In this document: piece after piece, positions 35,875-46,069 of the stretch
How positions within the stretch are numbered: the first letter of the stretch is position 1
How the letters are laid out: every line of letters begins with the position of its first letter
NCBI GenBank assembly: GCA_009733775.1
Contig: WOGZ01000117.1
Coordinates: 1-64,000 of the forward strand
Length of the DNA stretch: 64,000 nt
Origin: Alectoria sarmentosa
Lineage: Eukaryota > Ascomycota > Lecanoromycetes > Lecanorales > Parmeliaceae
Reading direction: 5' to 3'
The notes under the pieces: model-generated
What the model was told of the DNA's origin: nothing
The model's database searches: none
Seen by the model: the letters and a program-made list of their open reading frames with translations, nothing else
Position numbers and translations under genes: made by a program

Positions 35875-37592
35875 GACATCTAGGCTTCTTCGCCTTGGAA
35901 GTTGGGTATTGTGCAATTACAACTTTGCTTTATCGACATACACCGGTGTCTGAAAATTGCATTTTGTTCGGGGCTTCCGATTCATTGATTCACACTGATT
36001 CACTGATTCAGTGGTAGAAGAGATCTCATATCAGCACCTCCCACATCACTCGGGACCAACACAAACACCAACAACCAACTGTGCAGCTTTTTGACTCTAC
36101 TACCCGAAATACGCCTCAAGAATCTACTCGCACCATCCCTGCCCCACCTCCCCACAACCTCCTACCCATCTACCACAACCGCCCATCTGATCCCTTACCC
36201 CCCTAAAACACCCCCAGCCCCAACCGACATAAAATCGGACCTCGCAGCCCCCCCCCCCCACAACCTATCCCCCACGCCTCCAGCCTCACCTCCTTCCACT
36301 TTACCCACCAGAAAACCTCGCTATGTCGCAGCACCAATTCATTCCATTTTCCGCCCGCGACGCTCTTCCTGCCACCACTGCTATGTGATGTAATGTGCGG
36401 TATCCAGCAATATGATTACCGGAGCTAGCGCGGGATTTCGAATGGTAATCATATCATATCAGCAGTTTGCCAGTGATTGATGGTAGCGGCGATCGGGATG
36501 CGTTGTGTTGCATGTTGGCGGCATAGCAGGATCGATCGATGATGGTCGTGGGTGGGGAGGGAGTGCGCTCGCTCTGGGATGGGATCGAGATTGCGGAGAC
36601 GGAACGGGACGGGGCCGGATGTGGTTTTTAGGGGTGTGGTGTGAGTGTGGGTGAGCTGATGGGGTGTGTTTTGCGATGGTTGAGGTGGAGAGGAGAGGGG
36701 GAAGGGGGGGGGGGGGGGGGGAGGAGGAGGAGGAGGAGAAGAAAGAAGCGACTGTAATAAAGAAAGACGTTTGAAGTATAAATTAGCAGTTCGGTTCAGT
36801 TCGGTTCGGCTCGGTTCATCGTGATGGAATCTGTTGCGATTATTATGTATGTATGTATATGGGCTTGCAGGGTGCCAAAGGGGTGTATGGGATGATAAGT
36901 AGCATATGGGAGGGGAGATGGATGAGAGGCGCGAGTCTGCGTATGTTGATTCCTTTTAGCGAGAGGCAGGGAGAGCGCGGGTGCAGGTTGCGGTTGGAGT
37001 TTTGTTTTGGGGGAATTTGGGGGGGTTTGGGCGATACATACATACATACATACATACATATTGATGGCGCTGGTCTCGGTCGAGAATTAAATCGCTGTTG
37101 ACGCAGGAGGATGCCACGAAGAGACGGGGGAAAGGCATGGCAGTGTCAGCCCTCGTTCGCCGTCCGTGGTGGCCGAGTGTTGTTTTTATGTGTGCAACGG
37201 CTTGATCGAGTAGTGATGGGGCGGGTCGTGGCTACTTATTGTGATTCAAACTTCTAGGTGGGTTGGCGAGGTGGAGGATGGATATGCAGTGAGGGATTGA
37301 AATGCATGGTAGCCCTATTCCTTTGTCGTCAAGTTATGGTTGGATAGGATTCAATCTCGTTGGAAGGGTCGTTCGCTTGGACTTCGATGTTATGATCATG
37401 ATCAGACGTGCTGTATGCCTTGGATACAAAGATATGGATGGCGGGCGTGTGGTGCATTGCCAACTAGATTTTGTACGTAACAGATCCACATCGTAGCAAC
37501 TCACCGAAGTTCAAAAGTCCATATATTCTGCCATGCCGAAATCTCCGCATCACAAACCCCTCAACCCCCATCCATCCATCCACCCACCCACC
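35875..37592. other. Intergenic region with simple-sequence tracts
   Basis: No gene supported. A C-rich segment lies at about 36110-36320, an 18-base G run at 36704-36721 followed by GAG repeats, a short TATG repeat at about 36845-36858 and a CATA repeat at 37036-37060. The last two are complementary and about 180 bp apart. Short frames read through these tracts and are artefacts. Confidence 0.6.
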
Positions 37593-38537
37593 CTACGGTT
37601 CCTCATTCTCCAACTCCGTCACCTGCTGCACCTCCACCCCCGCCAACCCCTGTTCCAACCTCCCCAAACTCTCCCCCGTATACGCCATCATCTGCCCCCG
37701 CGCCGCCAAAATCAAAAACCACCCGTTCCAGAAATCCCCGCTCAAGCCCTCCAACACGTCCGCCAGTAGCGCCGCCAGCTGCGTCGAATAGTACGTCACG
37801 TCCGTGTCCAGCCGCGTGGCTTGGCGGCCCGAGGGCAGGATCGACACAAAGGCTTCGTCGGCGGCGCTGTCGAGGCCGTACTTGTATACGATGGAGGCGA
37901 GCAGGGAGGCGGTGGTCAGGGCGGGGAGGCCGGCGACGCCGAGGGTCTGGGCGAGCTGCGCGATGGCGGGTTGGGATTTCAGGGCGTAGAGGGCCGTTTC
38001 CCAGGTGCTGAAGTAGGCGTTTACGGCTGACCGGGGGGGTGGGGGAACGGGTCAGTGCTTTATTATTTGATATGCTGAGAGCTTGTTTCGCTTACCGTAG
38101 ATATTATAAGCCCCGTAAAACACGTGCGCATCCGTAACAGGGCCCCCGAGCCGCGGCGCTGAACAGTTCAAACTCCCCAATGTCGAACAATCATACCCGG
38201 CGCTCCCGTATGCCAGCCGCAGGAAGCACGTCGCCCAAATTTCTCCCTCTTCGCATGCCGTGGTCGTCAAGTTCCAGTTGAACATCCATTGGTTCATCTG
38301 CAGCGTGTCCCAGCAGCTGGGGTATGTGGCGCCTGTGGTGCTGGTGAGGTCTGTGCAGTTGGGGGTTGAAGAGTTTTTTGGGGTTGTTGCGGGGAGGGTT
38401 TGGGCGTCGGGATGGGGGCTCGACGAGATGGGTAGGCCGGCGCCGGGGGCGGCTGACAGTGGGAGGGGCGCAAGGCATAGCAGGAGAAGTAGAAGAGCTA
38501 GAGTACTGCGTACGCTCATACTGAGACGAGTGGTCAT
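37593..38537 (-). CDS. Secreted protein of unknown function, 291 aa
   Basis: Exon 1 (38537-38096) and exon 2 (38026-37593) are joined in phase 1 over a 69-bp GT-AG intron with a CTGAC site. The N-terminus has a signal peptide: MTTRLSMSVRST, then a Leu-rich core, then SAAPGA. The secreted part contains several Asn-X-Ser/Thr glycosylation sites (NSSTP, NCTDL, NLTTT, NCSAP) and six cysteines in the first half (CTDL, SCWD, ACEEG, TCFLR, DCSTL, NCSAP). This is followed by an Ala/Leu-rich helical second half (AVNAYFSTWETALYAL, DTDVTYYSTQLAALLADVL). I do not recognise the family. The cysteine-rich N half and helical C half suggest two domains. Frame and splice sites are intact. Confidence 0.82.
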
Positions 38538-39123
38538 CGAAGAGAAACGTGGGAAGTGTCAGTTTCGACATTGGGAGATCTATACATCAAATCGGTACGT
38601 CGGGCGTCATGAAAAGCGTACGAAAAAGTGGGAGGTGGAGCTGGTGGGGCCAGTCGTAGGATTGTGGGAAATGAGAGAAGATCATCGGATTCTCGCGCGG
38701 GGAGATGAAGTGGGTAGGTAGCCACCCACTCGCGGTGAATTTGGCGCATGAACGAAAGCCAAACGATTTGGTGCCTGTATGTCGCATGTTTCTTGAAACA
38801 GTGCCAAACTCCACAACGGCCACTAGATAGCACTTTAATAAACTAACGAACTAGTAGCTGTGGGTCGAAGTGGGCATCTCAACATAATAACGGAATTACA
38901 GGTATTTCGGCTTTGGTCCTTGGATGGGATATGTTCAACAGAATCGCTCAATAAAATTCCAGCAAATCGTATCGGACCGGCACCAGCTCCGTGCGCGACG
39001 CTGACAGCGCTATCAAATAAGTGCATGCAGCTCCCCTAATCATGGTTGCTGAAACTAGGAGTTCCTGTTCGCATGGCCGGCCGTGGGTGGTCTGGATGAC
39101 ATTCCTGATTTCCGCCGGGACAA
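38538..39123. other. Intergenic spacer
   Basis: This 586-bp stretch lies between the starts and ends of two minus-strand genes. It must hold the promoter of the secreted protein gene and the 3' region of the membrane protein gene. No motif can be assigned. Confidence 0.5.
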
Positions 39124-41294
39124 TTATTTTCGTGCCCCTTGACGCTGTTGTGGCTGCAGGGCCGTGGGAGCCCACGCTGCTTGTGGTGGCGTCTTTGAGT
39201 CGGTATGATGTCTCCGAGCTGTGAGTAGGTCTGAAGAATCTTGACTTGGAGGTAACTTCGCGGACGAATATGCGGATCGGGGAAATGGTTGGAGAGGGCG
39301 TGGATTCATGTGTGCATCTCCAGTGCTTGACCTTGGTTTGTACGGCGCGTTCTCCGTCTCTGAAGACCAAGGGGATGTATAATGGTTAGATGGTATCACA
39401 GAAGATTGTGAGCGTGAAAGAGGGGTAGGCTTTGGCTGGTGTGAGCCTATGGGCGATAGGGCTGTATGAGGTGGAAGGGTGGCGAACGCGGACAGAGGTA
39501 CTTGGTGGGGTGGGGCGTGTTCGTGGTTGGATTCTAGAAAGGAAGCGTCTTCGCTAGAATGTACCGAGTGAACCTTGACCTCGGTAGACCCGCTAATTGA
39601 AGGCCTTTGTTGCGCCAAGACCCTTGTTGATACTCCGACTGGATCGTGATGCCATTCCTTGAATTCCCGCCAGTAGTCCCTTATTTGGCGTAGGGTGTTC
39701 AGGATACTGTTCCACGAGTGAACGAACGGCTTTGCGCATTGCCTAAAGAATTCCTTAAAGTCTTCCATCACGCTGTTTTCCTTCGTCCTCAATTCTTTGG
39801 GCTTTTTCCTGAAATTCTCTTTCCCGCAGATCCACTTGATTATATGAACCACCGTGACACAGCCAAGTCTGATTGACATCAGCCATGCGTGGTGGTATTT
39901 TTGGATGATCGCGGCGATGATGACGAAGCAGGCACTGACCCAGGTGCTCCACTGTCAGAAATTAATTTTTGAGAAGGCACGTGGGTCTTGAGCACCTCAC
40001 CTGTCCAACAGCGTCCTCACTCTCGCTGACAGGCCAACTCCAGGTGATAATCTCGTTGATGATGACGGATGATACAAAGACAAAGGGGCAAATGAATGCC
40101 ACAGCTATCACGATGAGGAAGTAGTAGCCTGCAACAGTCTTTCCCAAGTAGTACCGAAATTTTGATCCAAACGTAGTTCGTTCTCTTTTCGGAGTAATTC
40201 CAGCAAACGTGCGAAAGGTCCAATTTCGTACCGTTGCTTGGTCCCACTGGTTCTGGATGAGTCCGAGTATCCCTTGTCCGGTGATCCACAGAAGGAACAT
40301 GGAATTGACCACGAAGAGACTAATCACGAGCTTGCTGCCGGTTAGGATGTCGATCGTGTCAGATATTAACAGCGCTGAGGCACCTTGATTGTGCCTCAAG
40401 GGAGTATGTGGTATGTCGAAAGCGCCTAGATTGGGGTTAGCCCTGCTTACTTGCGATATTGAGCCAAGAAAACTTACCACAAGTATCAGTACAATTACAT
40501 TTATTATATAGATTCAATGACACGCCATTATTGGTGACCGACAGATTTTCGAATGTGCAACCCTTGGCAACATCCAGGGCGCAAGTTGACAGTTGGCTGA
40601 GAATGACCGAAGGTACAATGCCTTTGATTACAATGACAAACGTGGGAACCATGGCACAATAAACGAGAACACCCCAGAAGATAATGACGGAATGGGCTTC
40701 GTGCTCTCGAACGGTGGTTGAGAAAAGTAGAATCGGCGTCAACATGATACTGCCCGCAACTAGGATCGGAAAGATCGCCTGCAAGTCGATATCCCCGAGC
40801 TCCTTTGGTGGTAGATAGATCCAGTCAAGATTCTTCAAAGTTGGCGTATGATACCTGTATCGCAGGAGCAGCGCAAACGCATGTACTGAAGCCGTCGCCG
40901 CGTATGTCATCGCCGTTCCGAGAGCCGCGGTTGAGAGCCAAAATTGTTTCCGGAGTATCAGAGAGGAGATGAGTAGGAGATAGTAGATGAGGCGTGGCAA
41001 GAATCCGTATTGGCCGCTGATGGCATAGATGCATTTCTGCTCGTAGGAAAAGACGCTGGGCTGGAATAGCAGATCCACGGTTTTGCCAATGGCCCACATG
41101 CTGGTCTTTGAGGGATCATAAGTAAGGATTCCCAAGTCTGCTCTCGGCGTCGTCCAATCCAGGTTTCCGGAGGGAAAGGAGTAGTGCAAGGATGCGTTGA
41201 AGGGGTAGCTTCCGTTGGACAAAGTATTGCTTGAATTGGTGACGAAAGGGTCGAGTGTGAATGAACCATTGGAGATCAATGGGCCGTCGGACAT
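39124..41294 (-). CDS. Multi-pass membrane protein, 689 aa, unknown function
   Basis: Three exons (41294-40478, 40425-40001, 39951-39124) join in frame over 52- and 49-bp introns, the first with a GCTAACC branch site. The N-terminal extracellular part is rich in Asn-glycosylation sites (NGSFT, NSSNT, NGSYP, NASLH). Hydrophobic helices follow: LIYYLLLISSLIL, TAALGTAMTYAATASVHAFALLL, IFPILVAGSIMLTPILLF, SVIIFWGVLVYCAMVPTFVI, LVISLFVVNSMFLLWITG, YYFLIVIAVAFICPFVFVSS and WVSACFVIIAAII. A Cys cluster (CALDVAKGC, CNCTDTC) sits between helices. A long Ser/Pro-rich cytosolic tail ends the protein. The layout resembles fungal orphan membrane proteins. Transporter or receptor activity cannot be claimed. 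Confidence 0.82.
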
Positions 41295-42700
41295 CTTGAC
41301 TGCTAAATGATGGGCTCTGAGCCAGGTGTGGAAGATCGACGGTTTTCGTCCGTTTTACTTCTCCTGTGCTCCTCTGCGATTCCTGTGTCCGCGCTAGTTG
41401 ACCACGTACAAATTTCATGCCCACAAGGAATGCAATAGCATCACATTAGAGGTCCAGAGTCAAACAAGTCAGGACACGAGAGCCTAGACCTAACGCTCAG
41501 CGCAAGAAAACAAGCGTGTCTGGAGAATCAAATTGGAGATTCGTGTCTTCCGAATATGGCCTGCGCGGAGCTTGCCAATCGATTCTCGGCGTTGCATCAG
41601 CAAATTCTGCGCTTCCAAGAAAAGGCAGCTGCAAGATGTTTTTGCTTGACCTATGTGACTTTCGAATCGCGAGAATGAATAAATGGGTGGGGCAGACAGG
41701 GTGTACGTCGTCGCGAGACACAGTGCGAAAGAGAGCCGACGAAGGCATGGTGCGCAGCTGCAGTCATTTTATAAGACCATGTCAACGCCGAGCTAATCTT
41801 AATCAGTAGTCTAAAAGAGCCGGGCGGCACAGCCTGGCTCGGGGGGGCCAAATGGCAAGGGCGTGAATATCTCGTCTTGTCAATATGTAGCACCTCACAT
41901 TTCTTGCGTCGTTGTCGTGACCATCTGATCTGGTAATGATTAGAAATTCCACAGAGACCCGACGAATGTTGCTTGGATTCTATCAAAAGCTCAAGCGCAC
42001 CGACGTCGCTGCACTTTTCGTGATGATGAATCGTGAAATTGGGGCACAGTGGGGGCAGAAACATTGGTGTACCTACTGTAGTGCTTACCTAATCTTCAGC
42101 CGCACAGCCTTGTAGGCATTGTGGAGATGAGAGGGGCGTTGGTGCCGTTACAAAAAGACGAAACGATCTTTCATCGCTTCGATGCCGCAAGTCAGGGTCT
42201 GGAATAATAAACGGAGGAGGAAAGCCTTTCGGCTTCAGGTACGTCTGATATTCGAAGAGAAAGGGCCTTCTCAATTGCGTGCGCGACTGCTCGCTTCGCA
42301 GCTTGTAAGAATCCTTGTTGTGGGGTCGGAAAGCAGTTGCACCACTAGTTTTCTTGCAAATGTTCGTCAACAGCGTTTTCGATACTACTATGGTTCTAAT
42401 ACGATTCCCAGCTGAGACAGAATGATGACCTGGAACTTGGGGACAGCAAGCTGGGCAAGGAGGCGGAGAGTACATTTGGTGCGTAAAGTCTGCCGTATAT
42501 GTAGTGTGGGAATGATTTCCTGCAAAAGCTTCTCACTGCGCCAACGTAAGCTAAGATGGAATCGGCATAGCGCTACCGCACGCGTCGTCAACCAATCATA
42601 ATTTCGAGAAGTCACGACGAACATCGGAATTTGACCAAAGCCTTGCAACTGGAGTCCGACCAACACCGCCGTCAATGGCTCAATGTCCTCAACTAAGGGA
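41295..42700. other. Intergenic region, divergent promoters
   Basis: About 1.4 kb between the divergent starts of the membrane protein (-) and the MYND protein (+). Short overlapping frames on both strands lack motifs. No gene is supported. Confidence 0.55.
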
Positions 42701-44255
42701 ATGCAAGTGGGTTTGCCATTTCATGCTGTAGCAGGCTCGGTCTGCTGGGAATGCAAGGAAGCTAAGGATGATGGAACGAGCTTGAGCCGTTGCAAAGGTT
42801 GCAAGAGGGCTGTGTAGGTCTCAATGGTTCCCTTTGAGGCTTTCAAGCTCACTGCAAGGCATCAGATACTGCAGCTCTAAGTGCCAAAAGCAGAATTGGG
42901 CCTCGGAACACAGCACGCTTTGCAACGCACTCAGATGTCTGAACGCTGGGCCGCAAGCCCACGGTAAGCTTACCTGGGATGAGTTCAAGGCTCTACAGGT
43001 ACTTTCGGATCACCTGTCTGATTTGAAGCTCGCAAGAACTGACGCGAGACCGATTCAGTATCAGCGTTGTTCCATGATCGTCGAGACGGACGAGAACGGT
43101 TCTCAAAAACCAGGAGCCATGAACTATGCCAGAGCTGTGCAGTAAGCTTCCAACGAATGGCATTTGTGTATTGGAACAGACTGCTCATGAGCCAAACACA
43201 GGAGGCAGCCCAAGTGTGAGACTTGCCTACGAACACCCTTTGACCTTGTCGACCCTGCAACCTTCCGCCTGACGCCATGCGATGATTGCAAACTTGCCTT
43301 CTTCTGTTCACCAAGCTGTCGTGCCGAAGGACTTGAACTACATCAACAAAACCAATGTTCCCTTTTGGAAGACGCCGGTGCTTGTGAGCTCATTAAGATG
43401 GAACATTTCAAGGAGACCGGAGAGGCTATGATTCAATTGCCAACTGAAAATCCTCGTCGCACTTACATCTCCCTTGGCACAGTCCAAACCTGGAAAGGCT
43501 ACTTTGAAACAATATCAGATAGCCCATTCGCTAGTATCATTACAGAGGACTTCTCGCCTGCCGGAGACGACGAGAAGTCCTTAAGTGCGTGTCGCTTCCT
43601 CAAGGTCGCCGTCGATTCTTCGAGCCTCATACTCACCATCCTAGCAGGCCTCGAGTCGGAGATTCCCAGCCTTACTTCTCGCACTAAGCTTACAATCCAC
43701 ATGATCGGCGCTGACAAACATGAGATCCGCCTCGCAAGCATGACCGAAGAGCTGTATCATCTTCTCCCCAATCTCGAGCGTCTGGTAGTTGGCTACGTGG
43801 GACCAGATGTTGGCTCCTCTCATGGAGATACGACAAAGCTCCTGGGATTCGAATGCTGCCCCGAGTGTCAGAAGATGGGCCGATCGTCCCGGCAAGCATT
43901 CCTGGCGGATGATCTCTACCATGATTTCGCAAAATCAGACTTGTTTGCCAAGTACCCTCCAGACTTGATTGTCGCACTTCACTCCGGCCACGCCGAATCA
44001 CAGACCGATAGATGGCAGCCCACTTTGCAGTGCATGCTCGACCTCGGAGTTCCCGCCGTTTTTACCACATACAACCAAAATGAGGCGGTGGAGGAAGAGC
44101 AAAGCTTCAAGAACTTGGGCGCTCATTTCTCAAGAAGTTTTGCGGAGAATCCCTGGCGTGGGGTTCTCCCCATGTTCGACATGTTCACGGAGCGCTATGA
44201 TGTATTTTACCACAACTATTACTGGTACATTGTCAAGGGCAGGACGCATGAGTGA
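42701..44255 (+). CDS. MSS51-like protein with two MYND-type zinc fingers
   Basis: Exons 42701-42813, 42866-43141 and 43202-44255 join in frame to 480 residues; introns are 52 and 60 bp. The first MYND finger is assembled across intron 1: CWECKEAKDD, then CKGCKRAV, then YCSSKCQKQNWASEHSTLC. A second finger-like module follows intron 2: CETCLRT, CDDCKLAFFCSPSCRAEGLELHQQNQC. The C-terminal part (LTIHMIGADKHE, YHLLPNLERLVVGYVGPDV, CCPECQKMG, LIVALHSGH, WQPTLQCMLDLGVPAVFTTYNQNEA, NPWRGVLP) has the order of elements of the MSS51 C-terminal domain. Yeast Mss51 is a mitochondrial translational activator and chaperone for Cox1. Many fungal homologues have unknown roles, and the second finger and lack of an obvious presequence make direct orthology uncertain. 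Confidence 0.82.
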
Positions 44256-44424
44256 AGTAAGCTTCGGTGTTTTAGCAGCATGGATCGGTGGCATGAATAG
44301 TGGTTGTTAGAACGCGTTGATGGTCTAGCGAGGCTCAGATATGGCTTCTTCGAGACCCGCATGGTGCATTTGTTACTCACTGGTATGTACTTACATAAAG
44401 GAACCAGAATTCGCAAGCTGAAAA

Positions 44425-44469
44425 CCAAGCAAGCCTTCTCGCTTTTTATGGCATGCGAGATCCACAATC
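44425..44469 (-). repeat. 45-bp dispersed repeat, copy B
   Basis: Inverted relative to copy A at 24319-24363, 40 of 45 positions identical, no gap. It lies between the MYND gene and the 3' end of the 441-aa gene, a gap in which no other gene is supported. Confidence 0.8.
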
Positions 44470-44689
44470 ATATTCAACGTCCCCTCCATTCCTTGCGCCG
44501 TCGATCCGACTGTTCTCAGGGGGCTCACCGCTCTAAGTTCAGCGTTCACCAAACAGGAGCCATTGATCCCTAGAACCCACCTCAACAGGCCTCCTCCAAG
44601 GCCGATGCAACTCGCACCCCTCCTCTCCACCGCCCCCCCTCTCCACCACTCCCACAAACATCCTCGCCACTGCGCCACTGCGCCGCCTC

Positions 44690-46069
44690 CTACCCTCCTT
44701 GACCGAAAAGCACGTACCGCGGAAACCCAGCCCGGAGCGGCACCTCCCAATACCCCGGCAAGTCCCTCGCGGCCGGCAGCCCGTCAACCCGATCCGTCAG
44801 CTTCTTGAACCGCTCGTACACCGCCTCTCTGTTCTCCCTCTCCATCGTCGCGGAAATCCCTTGCTGCCTGGGCTGGAACTCATAGCTCCAGAGATCCTCC
44901 ATGCTGTGGATGAATACTTGCGTCATTAGGGTCTTGAAGGCTGCGGCGTTGGGGGTGCTGGCGTGGAGGATTGTGTGCATGTCGATGGCGGAGGCGAGGG
45001 GGCGGTGGAGAGTCGCTAGAAGGGTGGTGGTGCAGTGGGCGCGGAAGTAGGCGAGTCGCCTCGTCCGGTCGCTGTTGGTTTGGGGTTCCGTTCCCACCAG
45101 ATCGAGAAACTCGCGGTCCGACACCAGTTGTAAGCAGATGGTGCGCGCTTTGGCGAAGTACCGGTTCTGGAGGTGGGAGCGCTCGCTGCGGCATTTGCGC
45201 ATGAGGAGGCGCAGTAAGGTGGAGGAGGAGGAGGAGGAGGAGGAGGGGGGGAGGATGGTCTGGAGGTGGTGGTGCAGGGCGTCGGATTTGGTGGCGTGGT
45301 CGATTAGGAAGAGCACGCGTGTGCCGAGTTGGGCGGCGGCTGCTAGTTGGGTGAATGTTGGGCGGGGTGGGGTGGGGTTGGAGATGGGGTTCGGGGTGAT
45401 GGGTGCGGGGAGGGGTTTGGGTGGTGGGGTTTCTGAAGGTTTGAAGAGGTGGTTGGGATTGGAAGTGAAGTTTGAGAGGAAAAGAGGGTTGGATGGAGAG
45501 GGGTTGCTGAAGTGATTGTCATGTTTAGGGTTTGTGATGGTGGAGGTGGGCGTAGCGCTGTGGAGTGCGATGCTGCGTTGCGGGTAGTTGAAGCCTAGGG
45601 AATTGGAAAGACGTCGCGAGTCGTGACGAGGGCGTTTTGAGCATTCGTTGACTGAGGTCTTGATGGAGGTGGGTTCGTGTGGTCTGTAAGTGGCTAACGC
45701 AGACGATTCGCCCACTGAGAACTCGGTGGAGGTGGTGGATTCGTGCGGTCTTGAGGTGGCCTCCGATGTGGGTTGGTCAACTTTAGTATCCGTGTCGGAT
45801 TGGTTGTGAGATCTCTCGGAGGAATGCTGTGAGGATTCGCCGGGTTCGATTTGCTCGTAAGATCGCTTTGAGGAGTGCACCGCGCCTGTGCTTGATCTCG
45901 CCTCGGCGGACGAGACTGAGGGGACTGGTTGTGGGATCAGTCATTTTTCAATGTTCATGAGATTGTGGATGGACCTACTGTGATAATTGCGGTGAGTTGG
46001 ATCCGCTTGAGCGTCACCTTCTGGAGCTGGAGAGGCAGTGGGGGAGATCCTGCTGGTGGGGATCGACAT
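44690..46069 (-). CDS. Hypothetical Ser/Thr/Pro-rich protein, 441 aa
   Basis: Exon 1 (46069-45979) and exon 2 (45924-44690) join in phase 1 over a 54-bp intron with an ACTGAT branch site. I chose the ATG at 46069 because it has the CAACATG context and is the only start that splices into the long exon. Residues 1 to about 250 are low complexity (Ser, Thr, Pro, His, Asn) and probably disordered and nuclear or cytosolic, with a basic patch KRPRHDSRRL. The C-terminal half is helical: TFTQLAAAAQLGTRVLFLID, then LLRLLMRKCRSERSHLQNR, RTRRLAYFRAHCTTTLLATL, FIHSMEDLWSYEFQ and FPRYVLFGQGG. A Ser homopolymer (TCC repeat) sits before it. No family is recognised. A 96-codon frame (46304-46014) overlaps the start in another frame and may be an upstream ORF. 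Confidence 0.72.

Noticed and set aside
38948..39370. Minus-strand frame overlapping the tail of the 689-aa membrane protein
   Set aside because: It lies in another frame over the last exon of a well-supported gene and has no motif.
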